Made by a program: the position numbers and the translations under genes. Under the pieces are notes generated by a model. The model made no database searches, was not told the origin of the DNA, and saw only the letters and a program-made list of their open reading frames with translations. Shown piece after piece: positions 46,743-55,830 of a stretch of DNA of 64,000 nt (its first letter is position 1; each line of letters starts with the position of its first letter). The DNA comes from Cellvibrio sp. PSBB023 (GTDB lineage Bacteria; Pseudomonadota; Gammaproteobacteria; Pseudomonadales; Cellvibrionaceae): positions 496,001-560,000 of the forward strand of contig NZ_CP019799.1 of the NCBI RefSeq assembly GCF_002007605.1, in the 5' to 3' direction.

Positions 46743-47555
46743 ATGAGTACGCCCTTTAATTTCAAACATAAAAATGTCCTTGTTGTCGGTGGCACCAGCG
46801 GCATTAATCGCGGTATTGCAGAAACCTTTGCCAGGGCGGGTGCACGCGTTGCGGTCATCAGCCGCTCCCAGGAAAAAGTGGATGCTACGGTTCAATCATT
46901 AACGGAGTGCGGCGCCGCAAGTGCTCGGGGTTTTGCGGCGGATGTGCGCGAAGCAGAGGCAATCAAAACCGGTATTGATGCCATCGCCGCTGATTGGGGT
47001 AAGTTGGATGTTGTGGTTTCAGGTGCAGCGGGAAATTTCCCTGCATTGGCGATGGGTATGTCGCCCAATGGTTTTCGCTCGGTGATTGAAATCGACCTGC
47101 TCGGCACCTTCCATGTGATGCAGGCCATTTACCCGCACCTGCAAAAACCGGGAGCATCCATTATTAATATTTCTGCGCCCCAGGCAGACATTCCCATGGC
47201 GGGCCAAAGCCATGTGTGCGCCGCTAAGGCCGGGGTGGATATGATTACTCGCACCCTGTGTTTGGAGTGGGGTGCAGAGGGCGTTCGCATTAACTCTATT
47301 ATTCCCGGCCCGATTGATAATACGGAAGGTATGAAGCGCTTGGCACCGAATGAAAAAATTCGCGCTGCTGTGGTGAAATCTGTTCCTCTGCAGCGCATGG
47401 GCAGCACTGACGATATTGCCAATGCCTGTTTGTTTCTCGCGTCTGATTTTGCCAGTTACATCAGCGGCGCCGTTATCCCCGTGGATGGTGGATGGGCACA
47501 AGGCGGCGCCGCCATGGTGGGTGCAGGTTTGGCAGAGATGCTAAAAGCGCGCTGA
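46743..47555 (+). CDS. SDR oxidoreductase, 2,4-dienoyl-CoA reductase-like
   Basis: The 270-residue short-chain dehydrogenase has the NAD(P)-binding Gly motif GGTSGINRG and SGAAGNFPALA. The usual YxxxK is missing: K162 is present but the Tyr position is V158 (SHVCAAKAG). The sequence around it (AAKAGVDMITRTLCLEWG, later PGPIDNTEGMKRL) matches peroxisomal/bacterial 2,4-dienoyl-CoA reductases, which use a different proton donor (an Asp, here D118). It reduces dienoyl-CoA using NADPH. The start is ATG 46743; upstream extension of the frame lies inside the isomerase gene. The pair likely serves beta-oxidation of polyunsaturated lipids. Confidence 0.85.
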   Translation: MSTPFNFKHKNVLVVGGTSGINRGIAETFARAGARVAVISRSQEKVDATVQSLTECGAASARGFAADVREAEAIKTGIDAIAADWGKLDVVVSGAAGNFPALAMGMSPNGFRSVIEIDLLGTFHVMQAIYPHLQKPGASIINISAPQADIPMAGQSHVCAAKAGVDMITRTLCLEWGAEGVRINSIIPGPIDNTEGMKRLAPNEKIRAAVVKSVPLQRMGSTDDIANACLFLASDFASYISGAVIPVDGGWAQGGAAMVGAGLAEMLKAR

Positions 47556-47562
47556 TACTGCG

Positions 47563-49020
47563 TTAGTCATCGTCATCCTGATCCTCATCATCCAGTTCGA
47601 TTTCCGTCGCATAAAATTCGCCATTGAGTTGATAGCCGCGAACTTCAATTTGTTGATTCAGCGCAATCAAGTAAAAGGCGGTGAGTGACAGCAGGTTGTC
47701 GTCGCCACGAGTGATAATGGTTTCTGGCGTGGTGAAAATTTTGCGGCCAAACAGCATAAAATAATCTGGCCCTACCGCACTGATGACACCTTCAAATTCG
47801 CGGGTGTTATCGTCATTATCATCGGCTTCTTCACGTTCAATTTTGGTAGCGACAAAGCCCGTGGCGGTGGAGTAGCCAGTCACTTCTACCTGATCTCCCT
47901 GCAGTAAACTGCTGAGGTTAAAGCGTTTCAAGTCGAGCTTTTTATCTTCATAGCGCGTTTGTGTGGTGGTGGTTATGACAACGCCATCCACCTCCAGGGT
48001 GCCGCTGATAATACCCGTCGTAGTGACGAGATTAATCCCGGTGACGGTGCCGCTGATTTTGTTGTTACTCACCTGCTCAAATTCCAGTTTGCTGGCGACC
48101 AAAACACCATTGGCATTCACGCTGCCTTCAATTTCTACTGTGGCGCCCAAGCGCAAATCGCTGAGCGAACCATTTTCAAGGCGTGTTTGGTTGGTGGTGG
48201 TGGCGCTAATACCGGCCACATCGAAATCAGTGGCTGAGGCATAGCGAGTCACAAAACCTTCTATGTCCGCCTTGTCCAGATTGCGCGGCAGGGTTTTATT
48301 CAGGCCGATGACCAGTGTTGCTTGCAATTGGTTGTTGCCCATCACCCCGATAGCGGTAACGCGCGCGCCGTTGGTAAAACGATTGCCATCCAGATTAATG
48401 AGCTGGGCGCCGCTGTACACAACGTTGGTGTCGCCCAGGTTAAAACTGTTGCCGGTCAAGTTAGCCACAAGCCCGGTGAGTTGCAGTGTTTCGCTGCTGG
48501 ACAGCTCAATACGGGTTGCGCTGATGCTGCCATCGGCCGCCACGGCACCGCTCACCAAAATGCGCTGCCCCACTGTGAGGCCAGCAAGCGATGCGGGTTT
48601 GATCGCGGCATCAAACAGGGTGTCGTTGGTGATGTGAACGGTTTTACCCAGTACGACCAGCAATTTATTGTTCGGCTCTATGGCGGTGATTTCACCGACC
48701 AGCGTGGGCACAAATTCAATTTTCTCGGCTGTGGTTTTGCCGTCGGTAATGGTGCCGCTGACACTGACCTGATAGCCGACCCGCAGGTCATCTTCGGTAG
48801 CTAATTGGCCATTGATCAATATCTGTGCCTTGTCCGATTCATATTTCACGCCGTTGACAATCACACTGCCAAAACCGTTGATGGCGCCATTGCTGTTAGT
48901 GCTTGCCACCGGCGCGCCGCTGCCATCAATACCGGCGGTTTGCGCACCGCCAGAGCCACCGCAACCTGACAGCAATGCCATGGTGATGGCGGCCAAAAAG
49001 GGAAGTGATAATCGGGTCAT
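47563..49020 (-). CDS. DUF5666 repeat lipoprotein with acidic tail
   Basis: The 485-residue protein has a lipoprotein signal (LLSGC, C20). It is made of repeated DUF5666-type beta-barrel units (GFGSVIVNGVKYE, GQLATEDDLRVGYQVSVSG and similar valine-rich turns). The C-terminal ten residues are almost all Asp/Glu (ELDDEDQDDDD). DUF5666 is an uncharacterised OB-like fold family; the acid tail might bind calcium or another cation. It starts directly at the stop of the DUF6502 gene (TAA-ATG), so the two are translated together. A paralogue lies at 50031-51578. Confidence 0.82.
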   Translation of the reverse strand: MTRLSLPFLAAITMALLSGCGGSGGAQTAGIDGSGAPVASTNSNGAINGFGSVIVNGVKYESDKAQILINGQLATEDDLRVGYQVSVSGTITDGKTTAEKIEFVPTLVGEITAIEPNNKLLVVLGKTVHITNDTLFDAAIKPASLAGLTVGQRILVSGAVAADGSISATRIELSSSETLQLTGLVANLTGNSFNLGDTNVVYSGAQLINLDGNRFTNGARVTAIGVMGNNQLQATLVIGLNKTLPRNLDKADIEGFVTRYASATDFDVAGISATTTNQTRLENGSLSDLRLGATVEIEGSVNANGVLVASKLEFEQVSNNKISGTVTGINLVTTTGIISGTLEVDGVVITTTTQTRYEDKKLDLKRFNLSSLLQGDQVEVTGYSTATGFVATKIEREEADDNDDNTREFEGVISAVGPDYFMLFGRKIFTTPETIITRGDDNLLSLTAFYLIALNQQIEVRGYQLNGEFYATEIELDDEDQDDDD

Positions 49021-49923
49021 TTACTGCTCTCCACCATCGCTATGATCGCCTTCTGCTGGCGTTTCGGGTTCGATGAGATTACTGAATAAGTAGGTGCCCA
49101 CACCCAGTCGCCAATGGGGCGTTTCTGGTGGCAGGTCACTCTGTTCATGTTCGCTGAGCCAGGCATCAACCTGCTCCAAAAAGGTCTGGCCTTGCTGTTC
49201 GACAAACTGTTGGAACGCCAGTGCGGTATCCAACGGCATACGGCTATTGCTGGCGCGCCGCTCAAAGCGCAGTGCGTGTTGCGCGCGCTGTGAGGATGTT
49301 GCCCTTGCCGGGAGTTTTTCGCTGTTGGCTTTATAAATGTTGTGATGCAAGGTGTTGCCAATATCCTGTAACACGCTGCCTGCGCGGAGCAGTGCTGCCG
49401 GATCTGATTGCGCCGGCACAAAATAACGTTTGGTGGCGATGACCTTGTCATCAGCCAGGGGTTCGACCACACCCACTCGTTTTAATTCTTTGAGCAGCGC
49501 ACTGGCAGGAAAATCACCACCATAACGGCGTACCAACAGGGCAAAGCTCTGCTGTTCGCCATCGATATCCAGTGGTTTGGGTTGATGATCCGGCGTACAA
49601 AAATCCGGGTCCTGATGCCAGGCCGACAACAGACGCGTCAGGCGATCCTGATGCTGTTGGCTCTGTTCACTTTGCTCATTGCTGTGCATGGCTTCTTTGA
49701 TGCGTGCGACTTCTTTGCGATCAATACCCGTGAGCATAGCAACGCGGGAGAGGTTGGTGTCGCGCCCGCGAATACCAAATTCGTCGGTGGCGACTTGCAC
49801 ATAAAGCTGTTTGCAAATTAATGCGAGGTCTTTGTGAGTTACACCGTTGCGCAGCAGTATCCCGATGATCGGCTCCATGAGTTGCCGACAGGCGGATAAG
49901 GCTGTGTCTTTAGGTGTAGTCAT
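49021..49923 (-). CDS. DUF6502 family protein, putative cytoplasmic regulator
   Basis: The 300-residue soluble protein has no signal peptide. Its N-terminal half looks like a winged-helix segment (GVTHKDLALICKQLYVQVA, then NLSRVAMLTGIDRKEVARIKE), typical of the DUF6502 family, of unknown function. The helix-turn-helix look and direct coupling to the DUF5666 gene suggest a regulator of the lipoproteins, but no DNA-binding test is known to me. It is first gene of the pair, preceded by a 107-base gap after the terminator of the upstream paralogue. Confidence 0.78.
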   Translation of the reverse strand: MTTPKDTALSACRQLMEPIIGILLRNGVTHKDLALICKQLYVQVATDEFGIRGRDTNLSRVAMLTGIDRKEVARIKEAMHSNEQSEQSQQHQDRLTRLLSAWHQDPDFCTPDHQPKPLDIDGEQQSFALLVRRYGGDFPASALLKELKRVGVVEPLADDKVIATKRYFVPAQSDPAALLRAGSVLQDIGNTLHHNIYKANSEKLPARATSSQRAQHALRFERRASNSRMPLDTALAFQQFVEQQGQTFLEQVDAWLSEHEQSDLPPETPHWRLGVGTYLFSNLIEPETPAEGDHSDGGEQ

Positions 49924-49981
49924 AATATTTTCAGTAGCAATCGATGGTAATAGGGCTGCGAAATCTACCAGAAATAGCCAT

Positions 49982-50018
49982 AAAAAACCCTCTGTGCCGC
50001 AGGCACGAACACAGAGGG
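49982..50018 (-). terminator. rho-independent terminator of the DUF5666 paralogue gene
   Basis: On the minus strand a 9-bp stem CCCTCTGTG/CACAGAGGG with a 13-base loop is followed by six T residues, 12 bases after the stop at 50031. Confidence 0.85.
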
Positions 50019-50030
50019 AAGGTGTAGCCC

Positions 50031-51578
50031 TTAGTCGTCGCGACCGTCATCGTCCTGGTCGTCATCGCTATCGTCATCATAACGATCATCGTCCAGTTCA
50101 ACTTTTAACGCGGTAGTGACGCCATTTTGGGTGATGGCTTTGACTTCAACATCCAGGCCCAGTGCGGCGGCCAGGAACAATTCCAGTGTGGTAAAACCTT
50201 CGATGCGAGTTTGTGAAGTCAGTTGAATGACTTGGCCTTCAACCGTAATGGAATCCACACCGACAGCTTCCACCACACCTTCAAATTCCAGTTTCCAGTC
50301 ATTGTTGCCAAAGGCATGTGGGTTATGGCGCTCAACGCGGCTGGCGATATTGCGCTCCGCTGTTGTTGCCGTTGCGGCAATTTTATAACCGCGCACATGC
50401 AGGGTATCACCAGTGGCCAGGTCGGCCAGATCAAAGAAGCGTACTTTGGCACTGCTGCGATCGTTAAAACTGGTGTCCTCGTTCACTTCAAAGGTCATGC
50501 CATTCACCACAAGGGTGTTGGTTGTCAGGTCAACGGATTCCAGCAGGCCTTTGTTGCTGATTTTGGCGCGGTATTTCAGTTCAATTTCCTCGGCGACCAG
50601 ATTCTGGTTAGCGTCCAGTTGACCCTCTACTTCGACTTGGATGCCATCGACCAGATTCGCGGCAACACCATCGTCAAATTCGGTGCGGTTGGTGATCAAT
50701 ACGGTGGTGCCATTAATGGTGAAACTCACGCCGGGAACAAGGTTGGCCACTGTGCCGCTCAGGGTGATTTCCTGGTCATCGTCAAAGTCGTCGTGGTGTT
50801 TAAAGCCGAGGTGGCTGGCGTGCAGGTTGCCGCGAGCAAAGAATGTGGTGCCATCAAAATCGCCGACTACACGCAATTTCAAACCGTTTTCCAGAGTGGC
50901 GCCGCGCAGGGCAGAGAGGCTGGCATTGCTGTAATTCACCACTGTGCCATTGAGCAGGAAGGTTTTGGCAGTGGTATCCAGCGCGCTGATCTCACCGGAC
51001 AATTGGAAGGCATCGTCGTCATCTTCCCAGTCAATGCGGGTTGCTACTAACAGGCCATCGCTGTTGGTGTAGCTGCTCACTTCAATAATGTCGCCCACCT
51101 TCAACTGGGCCGCCGTCAGGCCATCGTCATAAAAGGTATCAGCCGTGAGCTGGATGGTTTGGCCCAGTGCCACCAGCGTGCCGCTTGTCAGGTCGATACT
51201 CGTAATCGGCCCCACCAATTGGGACTCGCCTTCCAGCTTCATCGCTTTGCCGGTTTTGCCATCGGCGTTGAGCCTGCCGGTGATGCGCACAATCTGGCCT
51301 ACTTTCAGATCCGACTCCACCAGGGCTTTGCCATCCACATTGATGTCAGCGTCATCCACATCGTAGTGGACGCCATTGACAATCACACTGCCAAAGCCCG
51401 TCACCATGCCTTGGGTGACTGTGGTTTTGGCGGCAGCGGCGCTGCTGCTATTGCCGGTAATACTGCTACTGCTGCCGTTGTTACCAACGGCAGGCGAATC
51501 GCTGCTGCCACCACTACCGCCGCCGCAAGCGGCAAGGAGCAGGCTGATCATCAGGGGAGAGAACTTGGTGTACTTCAT
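50031..51578 (-). CDS. DUF5666 repeat lipoprotein (paralogue) with poly-Asp tail
   Basis: The 515-residue protein has lipobox LLAAC (C18) and a Gly/Ser linker, then DUF5666 units (GFGSVIVNGVHYDVDD, DVDDADINVDGKALVESDLKVGQI). The C-terminus has about 14 Asp in the last 21 residues. It is clearly related to the 47563-49020 protein in the GFGSVIVNG unit and tail. A good binding site (CGAGGTAACGACC) precedes the ATG. It has its own terminator, so it is probably a separate transcript from the DUF6502 pair. Function unknown. Confidence 0.83.
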   Translation of the reverse strand: MKYTKFSPLMISLLLAACGGGSGGSSDSPAVGNNGSSSSITGNSSSAAAAKTTVTQGMVTGFGSVIVNGVHYDVDDADINVDGKALVESDLKVGQIVRITGRLNADGKTGKAMKLEGESQLVGPITSIDLTSGTLVALGQTIQLTADTFYDDGLTAAQLKVGDIIEVSSYTNSDGLLVATRIDWEDDDDAFQLSGEISALDTTAKTFLLNGTVVNYSNASLSALRGATLENGLKLRVVGDFDGTTFFARGNLHASHLGFKHHDDFDDDQEITLSGTVANLVPGVSFTINGTTVLITNRTEFDDGVAANLVDGIQVEVEGQLDANQNLVAEEIELKYRAKISNKGLLESVDLTTNTLVVNGMTFEVNEDTSFNDRSSAKVRFFDLADLATGDTLHVRGYKIAATATTAERNIASRVERHNPHAFGNNDWKLEFEGVVEAVGVDSITVEGQVIQLTSQTRIEGFTTLELFLAAALGLDVEVKAITQNGVTTALKVELDDDRYDDDSDDDQDDDGRDD

Positions 51579-51626
51579 GGTCGTTACCTCGGTGGTTGAT
51601 AGGGCTTCGGTTTATTAATTTACCTT

Positions 51627-51649
51627 ATTTGGTATATTATTTACCAAAT
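51627..51649. promoter_or_regulatory. 8-bp inverted repeat upstream of the DUF5666 paralogue
   Basis: ATTTGGTA and TACCAAAT are separated by 7 bases, 48 bases before the gene start, in an AT-rich promoter stretch. A candidate operator, perhaps for the DUF6502 protein. Confidence 0.4.
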
Positions 51650-51716
51650 GTAGAAAATAATGTGCGAAAAGTCAAATTTTTGTAAACGAGGGCGACATTT
51701 GATAGGGGCGAAAACG

Positions 51717-51748
51717 ACAGCGCCCGCAGTGTTGGCTGCGGGCGCTGT
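51717..51748 (-). terminator. strong hairpin after the glutaminyl cyclotransferase remnant
   Basis: A perfect 13-bp stem ACAGCGCCCGCAG/CTGCGGGCGCTGT with a 6-base loop lies 29 bases beyond the restored stop; a short T stretch follows on the minus strand. Confidence 0.6.
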
Positions 51749-51777
51749 GGGTCAGATCAGGGAGGTGGAGGCGAAGA

Positions 51778-52577
51778 TCAGTCTGCGGCGATGCGGATTA
51801 AAAACATTTTTGGCCAGAGTTTGCCTGTTACCCAAAAGCCTTGGCGTTGTTCATCCCACGCGATGCCGTTGAGTACCTGTTCACTACTGGTGAGCTTCAG
51901 TTGTTGTTTCAAGGCTTTAAGGTTCAGCTCCCCAAGACCTTGCCGTTCTTGGGGTCAATTTTGACAATGCGATCCTCGTACCAGATATTGGCCCAGATAA
52001 ATCCTTGGGCAAATTCAAGTTCATTGAGCTGTCTCACCGGGCGCTTGCCATCAGTCACCTGCAACTGGTGCATCAAGGCAAAGTCGGCGGCCTGGTGGAA
52101 AAACAGCTGGTCACTGCCATCGCTGCGAATCAGCCACTTGCCGTCGGTTGCCAAGCCCCAGCCTTCGCCTTCGTAAGCCAGTTTTTGCTCCAGCGCAAAG
52201 TTGTCTTTGTTGTACACCAGTAGCGTTTGCTCTTGCCAAGTGAGCAGGTAGAGTTTGCCGTTCAGCAGTGTTAGCCCTTCGGCAAAAAACTCGGCGGGCA
52301 GCGCGAGTTTGCGGGTAAAAGGTGCGGAAATCTTGGCCCAGGTGCTCTCCGGCTCGGCGATGGGATAGGTCACCAACAGGGATTTTCCATACAAGCCGCT
52401 GCTCTCATAAAAATGATCGCCATCAACCAGCAGCCCCTGGGTAAAGAGTGTGGGTTTGTGCGTGCGCTCCGCGACGATGTCAAAAGCAATCGGCGGTGCT
52501 GCATTGGCGGTGGCGGGTAGAAGGTTCGCTATGCACAGCAAGCTGGTGCACAATAGCGCGGCAATAAACGGGTTCAC
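51778..52577 (-). pseudogene. glutaminyl-peptide cyclotransferase, interrupted by a one-base frameshift
   Basis: The first frame (51924-52577, GTG start) encodes a signal peptide and the family's beta-propeller (FTQGLLVDGDHFYESSGLYG, AQGFIWANIWYEDRIVKIDP), then stops at LGS. Reading one base over continues as ELNLKAL... and then LNGIAWDEQRQGFWVTGKLW, the family's usual ending, up to a stop at 51778. The break is at a G run (C4 on the plus strand, 51930-51933); adding one G restores a 266-residue protein. The enzyme makes N-terminal pyroglutamate in exported proteins. This is either a real recent loss, a slippage-controlled gene or a sequencing error at a homopolymer. Confidence 0.82.
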
Positions 52578-52616
52578 TCGGTTAATCCATCGTCAGATAG
52601 TAGAAAGGCTCCAATC

Positions 52617-53246
52617 ATGAAGCGTTTGCGTTCGTTTGTCAGTATTACCCTGATTGGCGGGTTTATGGTCATTTTGCCAATAGCGATTTTTTTATGGCTG
52701 GTTGAGTGGTTGCTGGGGGCGGTGCGTTCCATTATTCAACCGCTGAGCCATTGGTTGGTGGCACAAACGGCATTCACTGAGTATATGGCCGATATAGTGG
52801 GCGTATTGCTGTTGTTGTGTTCGTTTTTCCTGATCGGTTTATTTATCAAAACCAGCGTCGGCGAGTGGGTGCATGATCAGTTGGATGCATGGCTAACGCG
52901 GCTGGCGCCGGGTTACAAAACCATTCGTGAAGTGGTATCGCAATTATTGGGGGGCGAGGGCAATACCTCGTTGCTGAAAGGTGAAGTGTGTCGTGCCTAC
53001 CTCATGGGACGCGCGGCAGGTGTATCGGTCACGGCGATAGTGACAGCCAAACATGCCAATGGCGATTTCACCGTTTATGTACCCACTGCGCCCATTCCTA
53101 CATCAGGATTTGTGTATCACCTCTCTGCCGAATGTGTGGAGATGCTGCCCCATGTGGGAGTGCAAGAGGCAATGCGCACAGTGATTGCCTGTGGCAGCGG
53201 TTCGCAGATCATTTCAGAAATACCGCCAAAAATTGATAGCCTCTAG
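52617..53246 (+). CDS. DUF502 membrane protein
   Basis: The 209-residue protein has two hydrophobic segments near the N-terminus (about 8-35 and 58-83; LIGGFMVILPIAIFLWLVEW) and a soluble C-terminal domain (GYKTIREVVSQLLGG, YVPTAPIPTSGFVYHL), which identify DUF502. The family is an inner-membrane protein of unknown function, widespread in proteobacteria. It is divergent from the cyclotransferase remnant with only 39 bases between them. Confidence 0.83.
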   Translation: MKRLRSFVSITLIGGFMVILPIAIFLWLVEWLLGAVRSIIQPLSHWLVAQTAFTEYMADIVGVLLLLCSFFLIGLFIKTSVGEWVHDQLDAWLTRLAPGYKTIREVVSQLLGGEGNTSLLKGEVCRAYLMGRAAGVSVTAIVTAKHANGDFTVYVPTAPIPTSGFVYHLSAECVEMLPHVGVQEAMRTVIACGSGSQIISEIPPKIDSL

Positions 53247-53301
53247 GTTGGAAAAGCCTGGGGCGCCTTCCCAACCTGCATAAAGCGATCGGTAGCGGCG
53301 A

Positions 53302-53733
53302 TCAGGTCTTTTTCTTCGGCGTTTTTGTTTTGGCGGGTGCGGTGGCAGGTTTCTCTTTGGTCGATTTGGCCGCTTTCCCGCCCTTATCGCCACGGGTGGA
53401 AATCAAGGAGACTTCCACGGGTGGCAAACGTACCTCTTCACCACGCTCGCGGCTTTCCACATATTGCAGTGCATCCGTCACCGCTTGGGAAACCTTGTTG
53501 GCAATTTCCACCATATCCTGCGGCGACATAAAAAACGTCATGTCCACATCGTGACGAATATAGCGCGGTGGCAAGCGGTTTAATGCCACGCAGGAGACGT
53601 CTGCAAGAAAATCCCTGTCACCTTGCTGTACCCGTTCACTTTGATCATGCACCTCTTGCACCACCAAACGCTCATAGTAGTTGTGCAGAAAATCCACTTC
53701 ATCGGCCATAACATAGGGGCGGTTAGTTAGCAT
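53302..53733 (-). CDS. ComFB-like protein with Lys-rich tail
   Basis: The 143-residue soluble protein has a ComFB-type core, ADEVDFLHNYYERLVVQEV...FLADVSCVALNRLPPRYIRHD. The C-terminal 35 residues are Lys/Thr/Ala-rich (TAPAKTKTPKKKT) and disordered. ComFB was named from Bacillus competence; members have more recently been reported to bind cyclic dinucleotides. The two-Cys zinc-like motif of Bacillus ComFB is reduced to a single Cys here. It has a good binding site (AGAGAGG). A link to the c-di-GMP-controlled Lap and MSHA systems in this window is possible but unproven. Confidence 0.8.
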   Translation of the reverse strand: MLTNRPYVMADEVDFLHNYYERLVVQEVHDQSERVQQGDRDFLADVSCVALNRLPPRYIRHDVDMTFFMSPQDMVEIANKVSQAVTDALQYVESRERGEEVRLPPVEVSLISTRGDKGGKAAKSTKEKPATAPAKTKTPKKKT

Positions 53734-53781
53734 GGTGTTACCTCTCTGAATGTAATGCTGAAGAGTATAGACAGGTTTTGA

Positions 53782-55830
53782 CTAAGGTTTATTTTTCACC
53801 AGATTGCGAATCAAAAATCGCGCAGGGTTCAGGGCATTAGCAAGGTTGCGTGGCAGCGGCAGGATTTCGTTATTAATCTGTGCGGCGAGCAGTTCGGCGC
53901 AGAGTGGGGTATAGGCCAGACCGCGTGAGCCGTGGCCGATATTGATGTACAAACCGGCGTGATAGCAGCCGGGCAAATGTACCGGAGCGCGGGCATTTTT
54001 CCGCAGCGGCGCAAATCGCTCCCGCATTGCCTGCTCATGAGCCACCGGGCCAACGAGCGGTAAATAATCCGGAAGGGTGCAGCGAAAGGCAACCCGGCCG
54101 CCGAGCTTATCCAGCGCTAATGCCTGCCAGTCAGTGTAGATACTGGCCAACGGCTCACGCAGATTATCCAGATTGGTTTGATGATCGGTTGTGCGCAAGC
54201 CGCGCTCACCATCTTTTAAATTAAACGTTGCACCGGTGCAATGCACGCCCTGTTCCGCTGGGGCAATGTAACCCTCGCTGCAGATAACGCTGGCTAGCGG
54301 CTGGCTGGTAGCCGTGGCGGGCAAGTAGGTGATTTGCCCGCGAATGGCGTTAATAGGTAATGCGCTGGTGTAGGTAAATTGCTTGGCGTCGCGCGCGTTG
54401 GCGATGATGGCAACTGGTGCTTGGGCAATCACATCGCCACTGGTATTGCGCACTTGCCATTGCTGGTCATCACAGGTCAGATCCACCGCATCACACTGGT
54501 TGATGATGTGAATGGCAGGGTGATCCACCAAGCTCTCGCACAAGCGGCGCGGATTAATCCATCCCGCTTGGGGAAAATACAAACCGCCATGTTGCAGCGA
54601 CACACCGGCAAGCGCACTGGCCTGCGCGGCGGAGACAAACTCCACCAAGGGCGATGCCTGCGCAAAGCGGTTGTGGAGTTGCTGCTGCAATTGCCGTTCA
54701 GATTCACTGTGAGCCAATTGCAATACGCCGCATTGCGCACCTATCTGTGCCCAGCGCGATTGGTAAAACCCCAATGCAAATTGCAGCGCACTTAAATTAA
54801 ATTCGGCCTGCGCTTCTTGTTTTGGCGATAGCTTGGCATAGAGCACGCCCTGCGGGTTGCCCGATGCCTCTTGCGCCAGTTGTGCGTGGCGCTCGATCAG
54901 CGTTACCTGCCAGCCGCGCTCTGCCAAGGCTCTGGCACTGGTACAACCCGCCAAACCGCCGCCAATAATCAGTGCTTGTTTTGCGCCCGCCAGCGGGGTG
55001 TGTTGTTCGGCAATTGTCCAGGGCACCGGGAAGGGCGAATAGCTGCGCGCCAAAGCCAAATCGGATACCGGCAGCACAAAAGGTTCATTTTGTATGGCCT
55101 TAACCATTTCCCGTTTGCGCCCAAAGCCAGGTACTTTTTGAAGGGTAAATCCGGCGAGTTTTAGCCCCTGTTTAACAATACCGGCTGCACTGAAGGTTGC
55201 TGCCGTTGTACCGGGTTTACTCAATTGCCCTATGGCCGTGAATAATTCATCGCTCCACATCTGTGGGTTTTTAGAAGGAGCAAAACCATCCAGAAACCAG
55301 GCATCTACTTTTGCACAGCAATCGGCAAACAGTGGGTGACTGGTGGCGAGTAATTGCTGAAAGCCCAGTGCCGCATCGTTAATGATAAGCGTGAGTGTGA
55401 TGCGCCCATCCATAAAGCGCAGGCGATGAATGCCAGTGCCAACAAATACCGGATAGGCGGCTGTCAACTGTGTGGACAATTCAGCTAACTCTGGCCACAA
55501 ACTTAATGCGCGCTGTAAATCGGCTTTGGCGAGGGGGAATTTTTCCACCGTTACAAAATGCAATTGTGCTGTAGTGGGTGCACTGCGCATCCACAGGTCC
55601 CACGCCGCTAAAAAATTTAACCCGGAACCAAAACCGGTTTCGGCAATGGTGAAGTGATCGCCTGCCGATAAGGCTTGCCAGCGTTCGGTCAGTTGATTGT
55701 GTTGCAGAAATACATGGCGTGTTTCTTCCAGGCCATTGGCGCGGGAGAAGTACACATCGCCAAACGCACTCGACAGTGGTTGGCCTTCTTCATCCCATTC
55801 CAGTTGGGCGTGATGGATGGTGTCGGTCAC
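53782..55830 (-). CDS. mnmC: bifunctional tRNA wobble-uridine modification enzyme MnmC
   Basis: The 682-residue fusion protein completes mnm5s2U at tRNA position 34. The N-terminal half is the SAM-dependent methyltransferase MnmD (FGDVYFSRANGLEETRHVFL, ETGFGSGLNFL, DAWFLDGFAPSKNPQMW). The C-terminal half is the FAD-dependent oxidoreductase (IIGGGLAGCTSARALAERGWQVTLIE; NIGHGSRGLAYTPLCAELLA). The frame is open to 55863, but GTG 55830 fits the family N-terminus and overlaps the fldB stop by four bases (GTGA), so translational coupling is expected. It is last in a trmL-flavodoxin-fldB-mnmC operon. Confidence 0.93.
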   Translation of the reverse strand: MTDTIHHAQLEWDEEGQPLSSAFGDVYFSRANGLEETRHVFLQHNQLTERWQALSAGDHFTIAETGFGSGLNFLAAWDLWMRSAPTTAQLHFVTVEKFPLAKADLQRALSLWPELAELSTQLTAAYPVFVGTGIHRLRFMDGRITLTLIINDAALGFQQLLATSHPLFADCCAKVDAWFLDGFAPSKNPQMWSDELFTAIGQLSKPGTTAATFSAAGIVKQGLKLAGFTLQKVPGFGRKREMVKAIQNEPFVLPVSDLALARSYSPFPVPWTIAEQHTPLAGAKQALIIGGGLAGCTSARALAERGWQVTLIERHAQLAQEASGNPQGVLYAKLSPKQEAQAEFNLSALQFALGFYQSRWAQIGAQCGVLQLAHSESERQLQQQLHNRFAQASPLVEFVSAAQASALAGVSLQHGGLYFPQAGWINPRRLCESLVDHPAIHIINQCDAVDLTCDDQQWQVRNTSGDVIAQAPVAIIANARDAKQFTYTSALPINAIRGQITYLPATATSQPLASVICSEGYIAPAEQGVHCTGATFNLKDGERGLRTTDHQTNLDNLREPLASIYTDWQALALDKLGGRVAFRCTLPDYLPLVGPVAHEQAMRERFAPLRKNARAPVHLPGCYHAGLYINIGHGSRGLAYTPLCAELLAAQINNEILPLPRNLANALNPARFLIRNLVKNKP

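Noticed and set aside
51841..52176. 111-codon plus-strand frame over the cyclotransferase remnant
   Set aside because: The opposite strand carries conserved cyclotransferase motifs on both sides of the frameshift.
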